Assembly (NCBI RefSeq): GCF_001854605.1
Contig: NZ_MKJU01000032.1
Coordinates: 113,292-177,291, forward strand
Direction of reading: 5' to 3'
DNA from: Pseudoalteromonas amylolytica
Lineage (GTDB): Bacteria > Pseudomonadota > Gammaproteobacteria > Enterobacterales > Alteromonadaceae
DNA length: 64,000 nt
A program made the translations under genes and the position numbers. Shown in pieces: positions 40,159-49,400 of the stretch. Below the pieces are notes generated by a model. The model was not told where the DNA came from. It searched no databases and was given only the letters and a program-made list of their open reading frames with translations. Each line of letters opens with the position of its first letter. Positions within the stretch are counted from its first letter, which is position 1.

Positions 40159-41121
40159 CTAGCTAAAATGTTCAAAGCCAATATCGGGAAGTGGCCATGT
40201 CTGGTTGTGATAAAGCAATTCTAACTTACCATCGTTATTAATAATTTGCCCGATGCATACTGGCTCAACGCCATACTGCTGCAGTTTAGTTTCAAGCAAA
40301 TTCTTATTGTCGTCACTAACTGTATATAGCAATTCGTAGTCATCGCCGTAGGCAAGCGCTAGTTTTAGACGAACGTCATCATTATCTAAACTGTTTAACG
40401 CGTCCGATGTAGGCACTTTATCAGCGTGAATAACGGCCCCGACACCTGATTGTCGAAGAATATGAGACAAATCTGCCAATAAACCATCGGAAATATCTAT
40501 CGCTGAGGTTGCAATACCTCTAAGGACTTGGCCTGCAGCCACTCTGGGCGAAGGAAAATTAAAGCGCTCAGTAGCACTTTTTAGATGTTCAGGTGCAACA
40601 TCCCAACCCTGTTTACGCGCTTCAATGGCAAGGCCTGAATCGCCTAATGGACCAGTAACGTAGACCCAATCGCCATTTTTAGCACCTGAGCGGGTCAGTG
40701 CTTTACCTTTCGGTATAATCCCTTTTGCACATACCGTAATGGTTAACGGCCCTTGGGTCGTATCACCACCGATGATCTGCACATTATAATACTCAGCAAT
40801 GTCGTGCATACCTTCAGTGAACTCTTCCAACCATTGCTGATCAACATCAGACAATGTTAGGCCAATCGATACCCAAGCGGGCTCCGCGCCCATAGCCGCA
40901 AGATCACTTAAATTAACCGCTAAAATGCGATGGCCCAGAGCACGTGGAGGAATATCAGCAAAGAAATGTACACCTTCTACCAAGGTATCGGTTGTCACTG
41001 CTAATTGGCAGTTTTCTGGCACACTGATCAGCGCACAGTCATCGCCAATCCCTAAATCAACGTCACGGCGAGTAATACCTCTTCCCGTGAAGTAGCGATT
41101 GATGAGTTCAAATTCCTTCAT
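40159..41121 (-). CDS. thiL: Thiamine-monophosphate kinase ThiL
   Basis: Makes thiamine diphosphate from TMP; 320 aa of the AIRS/PurM-like superfamily, with the DVDLGIGDDCAL and TTDTLVEGVHFF segments. Chosen ATG aligns with family N-termini (MKEFELINRYF). An intrinsic terminator lies directly upstream, with AAAGGAG on its far side, so expression may depend on folding or readthrough. Confidence 0.95.
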   Translation of the reverse strand: MKEFELINRYFTGRGITRRDVDLGIGDDCALISVPENCQLAVTTDTLVEGVHFFADIPPRALGHRILAVNLSDLAAMGAEPAWVSIGLTLSDVDQQWLEEFTEGMHDIAEYYNVQIIGGDTTQGPLTITVCAKGIIPKGKALTRSGAKNGDWVYVTGPLGDSGLAIEARKQGWDVAPEHLKSATERFNFPSPRVAAGQVLRGIATSAIDISDGLLADLSHILRQSGVGAVIHADKVPTSDALNSLDNDDVRLKLALAYGDDYELLYTVSDDNKNLLETKLQQYGVEPVCIGQIINNDGKLELLYHNQTWPLPDIGFEHFS

Positions 41122-41125
41122 ATAC

Positions 41126-41155
41126 AAAAAAGCCGGCCAACGCCGGCTCTCCTTT
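41126..41155 (-). terminator. Intrinsic terminator between nusB and thiL
   Basis: AGCCGGC-GTTG-GCCGGCT followed by TTTTT on the minus strand; the T run ends 5 nt before the thiL ATG. The only Shine-Dalgarno sequence (AAAGGAG) precedes the stem. Confidence 0.75.
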
Positions 41156-41163
41156 ATTTGGCC

Positions 41164-41574
41164 TTACTTGCGAATATCTTTTACGGCTTTATCTAAGACA
41201 CCATTAACAAATTTATGGCTGTCTTCCGCACCAAACATTTTCGCCAGCTCAATACCTTCGTTGATAGCAACTTTATACGGTACGTCATCTCTGAACTTAA
41301 GTTCATAGGCGCTCACTCTTAGTACTGCTCTTTCAACTTCGTCTAAATCATCGAAAGGGCGTGACAAATGTGGCTTTACTATTTCATCAAGCTGCTTATG
41401 ATTTACCGCTACACCGCGCGCCAAATCTTTGAAATATTCAACGTCTACTTTTGATACATCGTTCTCGATCAACATTTGTTGTTCGATATCGGCGATAGGG
41501 TTACCACTCAATTGCCAAGAATAAACGGCTTGCAAAGCCAATATGCGTGCTTTACGTCTTGCTGCTGGTTTCAC
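41164..41574 (-). CDS. nusB: Transcription antitermination factor NusB
   Basis: 136-aa RNA-binding partner of NusE (S10) in rRNA antitermination. All-helical family sequence [34 protein letters not shown] and [17 protein letters not shown] start with GAGG upstream. Follows ribH. Confidence 0.97.
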   Translation of the reverse strand: MKPAARRKARILALQAVYSWQLSGNPIADIEQQMLIENDVSKVDVEYFKDLARGVAVNHKQLDEIVKPHLSRPFDDLDEVERAVLRVSAYELKFRDDVPYKVAINEGIELAKMFGAEDSHKFVNGVLDKAVKDIRK

Positions 41575-41585
41575 AGAGGATCCTC

Positions 41586-42050
41586 TTAAATTTGCTCTAG
41601 CACGTTAACCATTTCTAAAGCGCCAAGTGCAGCTTCGCCACCCTTATTGCCCATTTTGGTGCCCGCACGTTCAATGGCTTGCTCAATGCTTTCAGTGGTT
41701 AGTACGCCAAATGCAACTGGAATATCGTAGTCCAGTGATACATTTGCCAGACCTTTATTTGACTCATTCGCAACTAAATCGAAATGCGGTGTACCACCAC
41801 GGATGATTACACCCAATGCAATAATTGCATCGAACTGCTTTTTCATCGCAATACGCTTAGCTGCAAGAGGTAACTCAACGGCACCTGGTACGTAAACAAC
41901 CGTGATATCTTCATCACTTACGCCACCTGTACGCTTCAACTCATCTACGGCACCTTCAAGTAGGCTTTTACCGATAAAGTCGTTAAAACGAGAAATAACA
42001 ATGGCAAATTTCTTGCCCGGTGCATATTTGTTACCTTCAATAATGTTCAT
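41586..42050 (-). CDS. ribH: 6,7-dimethyl-8-ribityllumazine synthase
   Basis: Penultimate step of riboflavin synthesis. [33 protein letters not shown] and [14 protein letters not shown] match the family; 154 aa. Separated from ribBX by 159 bp with a terminator and two hairpins. Confidence 0.97.
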   Translation of the reverse strand: MNIIEGNKYAPGKKFAIVISRFNDFIGKSLLEGAVDELKRTGGVSDEDITVVYVPGAVELPLAAKRIAMKKQFDAIIALGVIIRGGTPHFDLVANESNKGLANVSLDYDIPVAFGVLTTESIEQAIERAGTKMGNKGGEAALGALEMVNVLEQI

Positions 42051-42164
42051 TAGATGATCCTAATCTTATAAATACCAATGCTGAAGCATGTACCGAAATT
42101 TCGGTCCAGCAATTGCCAAATTGGGCCGCATGATAGCACAATTTTAACTATCCCCAAACAACTT

Positions 42165-42187
42165 AAAACGGGCCTGTATTGGGCCCG
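42165..42187 (-). terminator. Intrinsic terminator after ribBX
   Basis: CGGGCC and GGCCCG form a stem followed by TTTT on the minus strand, between the ribBX stop and ribH. Confidence 0.65.
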
Positions 42188-42209
42188 CTGTCGTATCAGT
42201 GTTACGGCC

Positions 42210-43322
42210 TTATTTAGGCTCTACGTAATCGACCACTTCTAGATGGAAACCTGATAAGGCGTGATACTTTTTCGGCATACTCATCAGGCGCATTTTCTGA
42301 ATACCTAAATCAGCCAAAATTTGCGAACCCACACCTACAGTACGAGATGTCCCTTGAAACTTGCGCACGTTTACCTGCTCACCCTGATCTTGCTGAGCAA
42401 ACGCTTTAACCATAGCTTCAATTTCTGAACTTTGCTCTTGTTTACCCAGCACCACTAACACCCCACTGTTTTCGCTGATGTATTGCATGGCACTGTGTAG
42501 GCTCCAACTTCTTTCTGCGCCACGATCTGAGAGCAGAATGTCATTAAAGGTGCTCTGTAAATGCACACGGACCAAGGTGGTATCGCCTGGCTTTACTTCA
42601 CCTTTAACCAAGGCGTAATGTAGTTGATTGTCGATAGTATCTTTGTAGGTCACTAAATCAAATTCACCATATTCAGTAGGTAACTTACACTGAGCCACTT
42701 TCTCAATGGTGGTTTCATTAAGGTTTCTGTACTCGATTAAGTCAGCGATTGTGCCTATTTTTATGCCATGTTCTTTGGCGAATACTTCTAACTGTGGACG
42801 ACGCGCCATTGTCCCATCAGGATTTAAGATTTCCACAATCACAGAGGCGGGCTCCAGCCCTGCTAAACGAGCTAAGTCACAGCCAGCTTCTGTATGTCCT
42901 GCACGTGTCAACACTCCACCAGGTTGAGCCATGATTGGAAAGATGTGACCCGGTTGTACGATGTCTTCAGGCAATGCACCTTTTGCAACAGCAGCCTGAA
43001 CAGTACGTGCTCTATCTGCCGCTGAAATGCCAGTTGTAACCCCTTTTGCAGCTTCAATAGACAAAGTGAAGTTTGTCGAGAACTGCGCGCCGTTATTGCG
43101 TACCATCAGAGGTAAATCTAGTTGTCTACAGCGCTCTTGCGTCATCGTTAAACAAATTAAGCCACGGCCATAGGTGGCCATAAAGTTGATCGCATCTGCT
43201 GAAATATGTTCGGCGGCAATGATCAAATCACCTTCATTCTCGCGGTCTTCATCGTCCATTAAGATGACCATTTTACCGGCTTTAATGTCATCGATAATTT
43301 CTTGTGCGCTGTTTAAATTCAT
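42210..43322 (-). CDS. ribBX: DHBP synthase fused to a degenerate GTP cyclohydrolase II domain (RibBX type)
   Basis: 370 aa. Residues about 1-200 are a complete 3,4-dihydroxy-2-butanone-4-phosphate synthase ([35 protein letters not shown]), making a riboflavin precursor from ribulose-5-phosphate. The C-terminal half has the RibA fold but none of the zinc cysteines (CLTGD..RCDC) or the GERxxG-like region, so it is probably not a cyclohydrolase. This matches the RibBX variant known in proteobacteria; a separate RibA would be needed elsewhere. Confidence 0.93.
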   Translation of the reverse strand: MNLNSAQEIIDDIKAGKMVILMDDEDRENEGDLIIAAEHISADAINFMATYGRGLICLTMTQERCRQLDLPLMVRNNGAQFSTNFTLSIEAAKGVTTGISAADRARTVQAAVAKGALPEDIVQPGHIFPIMAQPGGVLTRAGHTEAGCDLARLAGLEPASVIVEILNPDGTMARRPQLEVFAKEHGIKIGTIADLIEYRNLNETTIEKVAQCKLPTEYGEFDLVTYKDTIDNQLHYALVKGEVKPGDTTLVRVHLQSTFNDILLSDRGAERSWSLHSAMQYISENSGVLVVLGKQEQSSEIEAMVKAFAQQDQGEQVNVRKFQGTSRTVGVGSQILADLGIQKMRLMSMPKKYHALSGFHLEVVDYVEPK

Positions 43323-43350
43323 AATCTACCTATCTGATTCAGGTTTGGGG

Positions 43351-44007
43351 TTATTTTATAAAGCCCGCTTTGGCTAACAAACTGGCTGTGAGAGTAGACT
43401 CGTTAGCCTGGGGTTGCGCTCCTAGCACCAAACGTTCTAAATAACGGGCTATTTGATCGACTTCTAAATTGACCTTGCTACCCACTTTAAAGTCAGCAAT
43501 GGTCGTCTCTTGTGCTGTATGAGGCACAATTGTAAGTTTAAACTGATTACCTTTAACTTCATTGACGGTTAAGCTTATTCCGTCAATTGCAACAGACCCC
43601 TTGTGAGGAATGTACTTCATCAAGTCTGCTGGCGCTTCTAGCCAATACTCTGTCGCTCGCGCGTTACTCTCTATTTCCCTCACCACCGCAACGCCATCAA
43701 CATGACCTGACACTAAGTGGCCGCCTAACCGAGAAATCGGCTGCAAAGCTTTTTCTAAGTTAACCTTTTGCCCTGTTTTATAGTGGGCAAACTGAGTTAA
43801 ATGAATGGTTTCGTTTGAAAGGTCAGCGCGGAATCCGTCTATGAACTTTTCGACTACGGTTAAACATACGCCGTTAGTTGCAATGCTGTCGCCTAGGTTT
43901 ACATCACTCATATCCAAGTTAGCGCTGCTAACACGAACGATTAAATCACCCTGTGCAGCTCTCAACTCACTTAGTGTACCTGTTGCTTCGATAATACCTG
44001 TAAACAT
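43351..44007 (-). CDS. ribE: Riboflavin synthase alpha chain
   Basis: Dismutates two lumazines to riboflavin. Two tandem lumazine-binding domains: MFTGIIEATGTL and GVCLTVVEK in the first, SGHVDGVAVV and DGISLTVNEV in the second; 218 aa. AGAGG before ATG; part of the ribD-ribE-ribBX-ribH run. Confidence 0.97.
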   Translation of the reverse strand: MFTGIIEATGTLSELRAAQGDLIVRVSSANLDMSDVNLGDSIATNGVCLTVVEKFIDGFRADLSNETIHLTQFAHYKTGQKVNLEKALQPISRLGGHLVSGHVDGVAVVREIESNARATEYWLEAPADLMKYIPHKGSVAIDGISLTVNEVKGNQFKLTIVPHTAQETTIADFKVGSKVNLEVDQIARYLERLVLGAQPQANESTLTASLLAKAGFIK

Positions 44008-44019
44008 ATTGCCTCTTAA

Positions 44020-45126
44020 TTAGCAGGTTTTAGCCGTAACACGAATGTCATCGCCAATTTGGGTCACATCGGTGAACTCTAATTGGTTCACATTTTCCAT
44101 CATGGTTATTTCTGGTAAATTAAATAAACTCTTGCCTTGGTGCCCGATCAATTTGGGCGCTAAATATACCACATATTCGTCTATGAGTTGCTGCTGCGCA
44201 AATACGCCTGCCAGAGTTGCCCCCGACTCTAACCACACAGTGTTTATTCCGCGATTTGCCAGCTCTTTCAGTGCTGCCCGACAAGACACTTTTGTCTGCT
44301 CTGTGGGTAACTCGATTTGCTCTACAAAATGAGGCCATTGATGATTATTATCAAGGTGTGTGCGGAAAATTATTATTGGCGCTTGTATTTGAAATAATGC
44401 AAGGTCAGGTGTTAAGCGGTTTTGCGAGTCGATGATAACTCTGACAGGTTGCCGTAAGGTGTGCCCTTGTGGTAGTTCAATATCACACTCATCCGAGCGC
44501 ACATTGAGCTTTGCATCATCTACAATCACGGTATCTGCACCCGTTAAAATCGCGCAACTTTGTGCTCTAAACTGCTGTACATCACGACGCGCCAGCGGAC
44601 CTGTTATCCATTTACTCTGGCCATTATTTAGTGCGGTTTTTCCATCTAAGCTGGCGGCAAGTTTGCAAGTAACATAGGGCAAACCTTGCTCCATACGCTT
44701 TAAGAACCCACGATTTAACGCCCGCGCTTCATCTTCGAGTAAACCATATGCAGTTTCGATACCCGCTTGCTGTAACATAGCAAGCCCTTTGCCCGCGACT
44801 TTAGGGTTGGGATCAACCATAGCGGCAACCACACGTTGTACGCCTGCATTAATCAACCCCTGTGCACAAGGGGGTGTGCGTCCATGGTGGCTACAAGGTT
44901 CTAACGTGACGTATGCCGTAGCCCCTTGGGCGTTATCAGCTGCTTGTCGCAATGCATAAACTTCCGCATGCGCATCACCAGCGAGCTGATGGTAACCTCG
45001 ACCAACAATTTCATTGTCTTTGACAATCACACACCCAACATTAGGGTTTGGGGTGGTAGTAAAGCGACCTTTCTTAGCCAATTCAATGGCAATATTCATG
45101 TAATGATGATCCAGCTCAGTGAACAT
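44020..45126 (-). CDS. ribD: Bifunctional pyrimidine deaminase/reductase RibD
   Basis: Deaminase domain (about 1-145) with the zinc ligands in GDAHAEVYAL and TLEPCSHHGRTPPC, followed by the NADPH reductase domain (about 146-365). 368 aa; 2 bp after nrdR. Confidence 0.97.
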   Translation of the reverse strand: MFTELDHHYMNIAIELAKKGRFTTTPNPNVGCVIVKDNEIVGRGYHQLAGDAHAEVYALRQAADNAQGATAYVTLEPCSHHGRTPPCAQGLINAGVQRVVAAMVDPNPKVAGKGLAMLQQAGIETAYGLLEDEARALNRGFLKRMEQGLPYVTCKLAASLDGKTALNNGQSKWITGPLARRDVQQFRAQSCAILTGADTVIVDDAKLNVRSDECDIELPQGHTLRQPVRVIIDSQNRLTPDLALFQIQAPIIIFRTHLDNNHQWPHFVEQIELPTEQTKVSCRAALKELANRGINTVWLESGATLAGVFAQQQLIDEYVVYLAPKLIGHQGKSLFNLPEITMMENVNQLEFTDVTQIGDDIRVTAKTC

Positions 45127-45128
45127 AC

Positions 45129-45578
45129 TTAATCACCCAGCCTTGCGATTTCCTCACCGAATTCTCTTATATCTTCAAATGAACGATAAACAGAAGCAAA
45201 ACGCACGTAAGCCACTTTATCGAGCTTTTTGAGTGCTTCCATAATACATTCGCCAATGAGATGGCTAGATACTTCTCGTTCTCCCGTGGCGCGAATTTTT
45301 GATTTTATCTCATGGATAACTTCATCAATCTGCTCTGTACTGACAGGGCGCTTTTCCAGTGCTCGAGCAAGTCCATTGACCAACTTATCTTCATTAAATG
45401 GCTCTCGTGAGCCATCTTGTTTGATCACTCTGGGCATAACGAGCTCTGCACCTTCAAAGGTGGTAAAACGTTCATGGCACTCGATACACTCTCGACGTCT
45501 TCGAACCTGATGGCCTGAGCTGACTAAACGAGAATCGATTACTTTGGTATCTTTGGCAGTACAAAAAGGACAGTGCAT
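45129..45578 (-). CDS. nrdR: Transcriptional repressor NrdR
   Basis: 149-aa regulator of ribonucleotide reductase genes. N-terminal zinc ribbon with CPFC and CIEC motifs, then an ATP-cone (about 49-139). Located next to ribD as in many gammaproteobacteria. Confidence 0.98.
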   Translation of the reverse strand: MHCPFCTAKDTKVIDSRLVSSGHQVRRRRECIECHERFTTFEGAELVMPRVIKQDGSREPFNEDKLVNGLARALEKRPVSTEQIDEVIHEIKSKIRATGEREVSSHLIGECIMEALKKLDKVAYVRFASVYRSFEDIREFGEEIARLGD

Positions 45579-45603
45579 ATTGGTTCACTTTAGAAATCTT
45601 ACG

Positions 45604-45627
45604 AAAAAGGCCGCTATAGCGGCCTTT
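45604..45627 (-). terminator. Terminator between glyA and nrdR
   Basis: AAAGGCCGCTA joined to TAGCGGCCTTT, a perfect 22-bp palindrome; on the minus strand it is followed by TTTTT. Serves glyA. Confidence 0.9.
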
Positions 45628-45660
45628 ATAATAACAAAAAATGCTGTTCTGTGCGTAAAA

Positions 45661-46917
45661 TTATGCGTAAACAGGCAATTTTGCACAAATTGCTTTTACT
45701 TTCTCTTTTACTTGCGCTTGTACAGACTCATCATTGATGTTGTCTAATACATCACAAATCCAACCAGCTAGCTCTTTTGATTCCGCTTCTTTGAAACCAC
45801 GACGTGTAATAGCAGGAGAACCAATACGTAAACCTGACGTCACAAATGGAGAGCGAGGGTCATTTGGTACTGAGTTTTTGTTTACCGTAATGTTCGCGCG
45901 CCCTAATGCCGCATCTGCATCTTTACCTGTGATATCTTTGTCGATCAAATCAAGTAAGAACAGGTGGTTATCAGTTTTACCTGAAACAACTTTGTAGCCA
46001 CGCTCTTGTAATACTGCAACCATCGCTTGCGCGTTTTTAACAACTTGCTGTTGATATTCTTTAAATTCAGGCTGTAATGCTTCTTTGAAAGCAACCGCTT
46101 TAGCTGCAATCACGTGACATAAAGGACCACCTTGGCCACCTGGGAATACAGCGCTGTTTAGCTTTTTATAGATAGCTTCGTCGTTACACGCAGAAATAAT
46201 CAAACCACCACGAGGGCCCGCTAGTGTTTTGTGTGTTGTCGTAGTGACAACGTGCGCATGTGGTACTGGGCTTGGGTAAACGCCCGCAGCGACTAAACCA
46301 GCTACGTGAGCCATGTCTACAAGTAAGTAAGCACCCACTTTATCAGCGATTTCACGGAACTTAGCCCAGTCAACAATACCTGAGTAAGCAGAGAAACCAC
46401 CAATGATCATTTTAGGCTTGTGCTCAAGCGCTAAAGCTTCTACTTGTGCATAGTCAATCTCGCCAGTCTCTTCGTTCAAGCCATATTGGATTGCGTTATA
46501 TGTTTTACCTGAAAAATTAACGTGTGAGCCGTGTGTTAAGTGACCACCATGCGCTAGGCTCATACCTAGTACTGTATCGTGTGGCTCAAGTAATGCTTGG
46601 AATACTGCAGCATTTGCCTGTGAACCTGCATGAGGCTGCACATTTGCGTAGTTTGAACCAAACAACTCATTGGCACGATCTATTGCCAGTTGCTCAACCA
46701 CATCAACATGTTCACAACCGCCGTAGTAACGCTTACCAGGATAACCTTCCGCGTATTTGTTAGTTAACTGAGACCCCTGTGCCTCTAATACGCGTGGGCT
46801 ACAGTAGTTTTCAGAGGCGATAAGCTCAATGTGCTCTTCTTGGCGTGTTGTTTCAAGCGCAATCGCTTTTGCTAATTCAGGGTCAAAATCTGCAATGTTC
46901 ATGTTACGTTCTAACAT
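45661..46917 (-). CDS. glyA: Serine hydroxymethyltransferase
   Basis: PLP enzyme producing glycine and methylene-THF. PLP lysine in [15 protein letters not shown]. The start at residue 7 of the open frame ([15 protein letters not shown]) matches E. coli GlyA and has AGGAGA upstream; 418 aa. Confidence 0.98.
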   Translation of the reverse strand: MLERNMNIADFDPELAKAIALETTRQEEHIELIASENYCSPRVLEAQGSQLTNKYAEGYPGKRYYGGCEHVDVVEQLAIDRANELFGSNYANVQPHAGSQANAAVFQALLEPHDTVLGMSLAHGGHLTHGSHVNFSGKTYNAIQYGLNEETGEIDYAQVEALALEHKPKMIIGGFSAYSGIVDWAKFREIADKVGAYLLVDMAHVAGLVAAGVYPSPVPHAHVVTTTTHKTLAGPRGGLIISACNDEAIYKKLNSAVFPGGQGGPLCHVIAAKAVAFKEALQPEFKEYQQQVVKNAQAMVAVLQERGYKVVSGKTDNHLFLLDLIDKDITGKDADAALGRANITVNKNSVPNDPRSPFVTSGLRIGSPAITRRGFKEAESKELAGWICDVLDNINDESVQAQVKEKVKAICAKLPVYA

Positions 46918-46954
46918 GGGTTCTCCTAGGTGCACGTAAGGTTTTAAAAGCCAT

Positions 46955-46997
46955 ATTGTACGCTCTAATGCGTATCATGCCTATGATCTTGGCATGA
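46955..46997 (-). promoter_or_regulatory. Putative glyA promoter with overlapping dyad
   Basis: On the minus strand TAGGCA, 17-bp spacer and TACAAT (46955-46983) form a sigma-70 promoter about 40 nt before glyA. A 7-bp inverted repeat TCATGCC-N9-GGCATGA (46975-46997) overlaps the -35, suggesting an operator. Confidence 0.5.
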
Positions 46998-47112
46998 GCA
47001 TATTTAAACAGGGATTGAATTTATTTCACAGTGTTAAAGTAATGATATTTTTTTATTTTAACATTTATTTTATTTATGAATTTAAAGTGTGGAATTAACT
47101 TTTTTAATGTTT

Positions 47113-47149
47113 AAGTCAGGTGAGAACCTTCAAGTTCACCACCTGACTT
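47113..47149 (-). terminator. Hairpin after thrC
   Basis: AAGTCAGGTG pairs with CACCTGACTT, extended by GAAC/GTTC around a small internal loop. It lies 10 bp after the thrC stop; the following minus-strand sequence is A-rich rather than T-rich, so it is a strong but imperfect terminator. Confidence 0.6.
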
Positions 47150-47158
47150 TACTTATTA

Positions 47159-48442
47159 CTAAAACAATTTGGCAAAAATAGCCGATTTGAGCTGCTCGTA
47201 ATCTGCTGTCATAGGTTGTGCTAAACATGCTTTGTCTAACGCATTCTGTAACACTTCTGGCATATCAATCTGCTTTGCCAGCACTTGTTCTACCGACTCC
47301 TTGAATTTTGCCGGATGGGCTGTTGCTAAAAATATACCGGTGCTTTTTGCGTCTTTATCTTGAGTCAAGCCTTCATAAGCTATCGCGGTGTGAGGCTCGG
47401 CAATATAGTCATTTGCAGCAATTTCTCTCATCACTTCTTGTGTACGTTGTTCACTCACACAACGTGAATAAAAATCATGTTTATCAAATTTACCGCTATC
47501 TAGCATACTTTGAACACGAGGCCAATTATTAGGTTTACTCACATCCATTGCATTAGATAATGACTCAACGGTTGCATTCGGCGACCACTCACCGGATGCA
47601 ATATAACGAGGCACGGTGTCATTTTGGTTGGTTGTTGCAGAGAGTTTATCCACTGGTAGGCCGATAACCGAGCCAATCATTGCCGCACATACGTTACCAA
47701 AATTACCACTGGGCACCGATACATGAACCAACGCACGCTCTTCTTTTGGTAGTTGCGCCAAAGCTTCAAAGTAATAACATACTTGAGCAAGTAAGCGGCT
47801 AATATTAATGGAGTTAGCTGAGTTTAAGCCCAGCTTTGCTTTCACTTCATCATCTAAAAACGCTTGTTTAACCAATGCTTGGCAATCATCAAAGCTCCCA
47901 GTGACTGCATAACAGTGAATATTGCCACCTAAAGTGGTAAACAACTTTTGTTGAGCGAGTGAGATCTTACCCTCGGGATATAAAATAACCACATCAACGT
48001 TTGGTTTGTTATAAAATGCATGTGCCACTGCCGCGCCTGTATCACCGCTGGTTGCGGTTAGAATTGTCACCCGCTCCCCTTGGTTAAACAAACCAATACA
48101 CTCCGCCATGAAACGACCACCAAAGTCTTTAAACGCCAACGTAGGGCCGTGGAACAACTCTAAACAGTAATTTTTTTCATCTACCTTCACTAACTCAACG
48201 GGAAAGTTGAACGCGCGTTTAACCATGTCTGCTAAGGTGTCCTTGGGCAGTTCATCACCAATCAGGTGTGACAATATCTGTGTGCTTCGCTCAACAAAAG
48301 GTAACTCAAGCAATGCGTCTATATCATCCAAAGGTTTTAAGTCTGTTGGGAAAAACACCCCTTGATTGCGACCTAGACCCGTTTTTACCGCCTCTGTAAA
48401 CGACACTTTTTGATTATCATCTTTTAAATTAACCAATTGCAT
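47159..48442 (-). CDS. thrC: Threonine synthase
   Basis: PLP enzyme converting O-phosphohomoserine to threonine. PLP lysine in LAFKDFGGRFMAE, glycine-rich TATSGDTGAAVAHAF. Start set at the internal ATG (MQLVNLKDDNQ) preceded by AAGGAGC, 1 bp after thrB; 427 aa. Confidence 0.97.
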   Translation of the reverse strand: MQLVNLKDDNQKVSFTEAVKTGLGRNQGVFFPTDLKPLDDIDALLELPFVERSTQILSHLIGDELPKDTLADMVKRAFNFPVELVKVDEKNYCLELFHGPTLAFKDFGGRFMAECIGLFNQGERVTILTATSGDTGAAVAHAFYNKPNVDVVILYPEGKISLAQQKLFTTLGGNIHCYAVTGSFDDCQALVKQAFLDDEVKAKLGLNSANSINISRLLAQVCYYFEALAQLPKEERALVHVSVPSGNFGNVCAAMIGSVIGLPVDKLSATTNQNDTVPRYIASGEWSPNATVESLSNAMDVSKPNNWPRVQSMLDSGKFDKHDFYSRCVSEQRTQEVMREIAANDYIAEPHTAIAYEGLTQDKDAKSTGIFLATAHPAKFKESVEQVLAKQIDMPEVLQNALDKACLAQPMTADYEQLKSAIFAKLF

Positions 48443-48443
48443 T

Positions 48444-49385
48444 TTATTTAGCTCCTTGAGAAACGGCACGAGTACCTAAGTTATCGAGTTTACAGATATG
48501 GCTAAAGCCATGTTCATTTATATAGTTTTGTGTAAGCCATTGTTGGCACGTCTTTGCATCATCTAGCGACTTACAAATCGCAAATAAAGTGGGCCCCGCC
48601 CCTGAAACACTGACCAATTCAGCCCCAAGCTCCGGCAGCGCTTGCTTTGCTTCAGCAAAACCTGAAATCAGAGACTGACGGTGAGGCTCAGCTAAGTCAT
48701 CCTGCATCAACACTAAAGCCTCATCAAAGCGACCTGCTTGCATCAATAGGCAAAAACTAGACAACCGTTGGGCGAACTCTACGGCGCTGTGCATTGACAA
48801 TTGCTTAGGCAGTACACCGCGCGCTTTGGCTGTATTTAAAGCAAAGCCTGGATACGCGGCGACATAGTACCAGCGCTCGTCAACAGGTAATGATAGTGCT
48901 TTATTAGGCACGATATCCGCTGTTAACTGTAATCCACCCAAATAGCAGGGGGTGATGTTGTCATAGTGACGACCACCACTGACCTTCTCCTCAAAGTCAG
49001 CCATCAACTCAATCATCGCTTCTTGTGATAATTGCGTACCTGCGAATTGGTCCAATGCGACAAATGTTGCCACTACTGAACATGCACTGGAACCCAGCCC
49101 CGAACCAATTGGTAAACGTTTTTCAAGCGTTAAGGCCGCAGCTGGCATTGCCGGAGCAATATGTTCCCTAAAATGAAGTAGACATTGATATGACAAATTT
49201 TCATGAGCATCACCGGGTAGCTTATCGGCATAAGGGCCAGTGCAAGTAAAGCGGTCTTGCTCCGAATGCTCAATATGAACAACATCCCCTAACAGCGAGC
49301 CATCTACCGGTGCTAAAGCCGCCCCTAATGAATCAAAGCCAACACAAAAATTACCGACAGAGGCTGGCGCATAAATAGAGATCAT
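48444..49385 (-). CDS. thrB: Homoserine kinase
   Basis: GHMP kinase, 313 aa. ATP motif LPIGSGLGSSACSVVA and C-terminal SVSGAGPTLFAI. Middle gene of thrABC; GAGG before the ATG. Confidence 0.98.
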   Translation of the reverse strand: MISIYAPASVGNFCVGFDSLGAALAPVDGSLLGDVVHIEHSEQDRFTCTGPYADKLPGDAHENLSYQCLLHFREHIAPAMPAAALTLEKRLPIGSGLGSSACSVVATFVALDQFAGTQLSQEAMIELMADFEEKVSGGRHYDNITPCYLGGLQLTADIVPNKALSLPVDERWYYVAAYPGFALNTAKARGVLPKQLSMHSAVEFAQRLSSFCLLMQAGRFDEALVLMQDDLAEPHRQSLISGFAEAKQALPELGAELVSVSGAGPTLFAICKSLDDAKTCQQWLTQNYINEHGFSHICKLDNLGTRAVSQGAK

Positions 49386-49400
49386 TACTACTTCCTCACC

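Noticed and set aside
42051-45127. FMN riboswitch in the riboflavin cluster
   Set aside because: The conserved RFN core was looked for on both strands before ribD, ribE, ribBX and ribH and was not seen.
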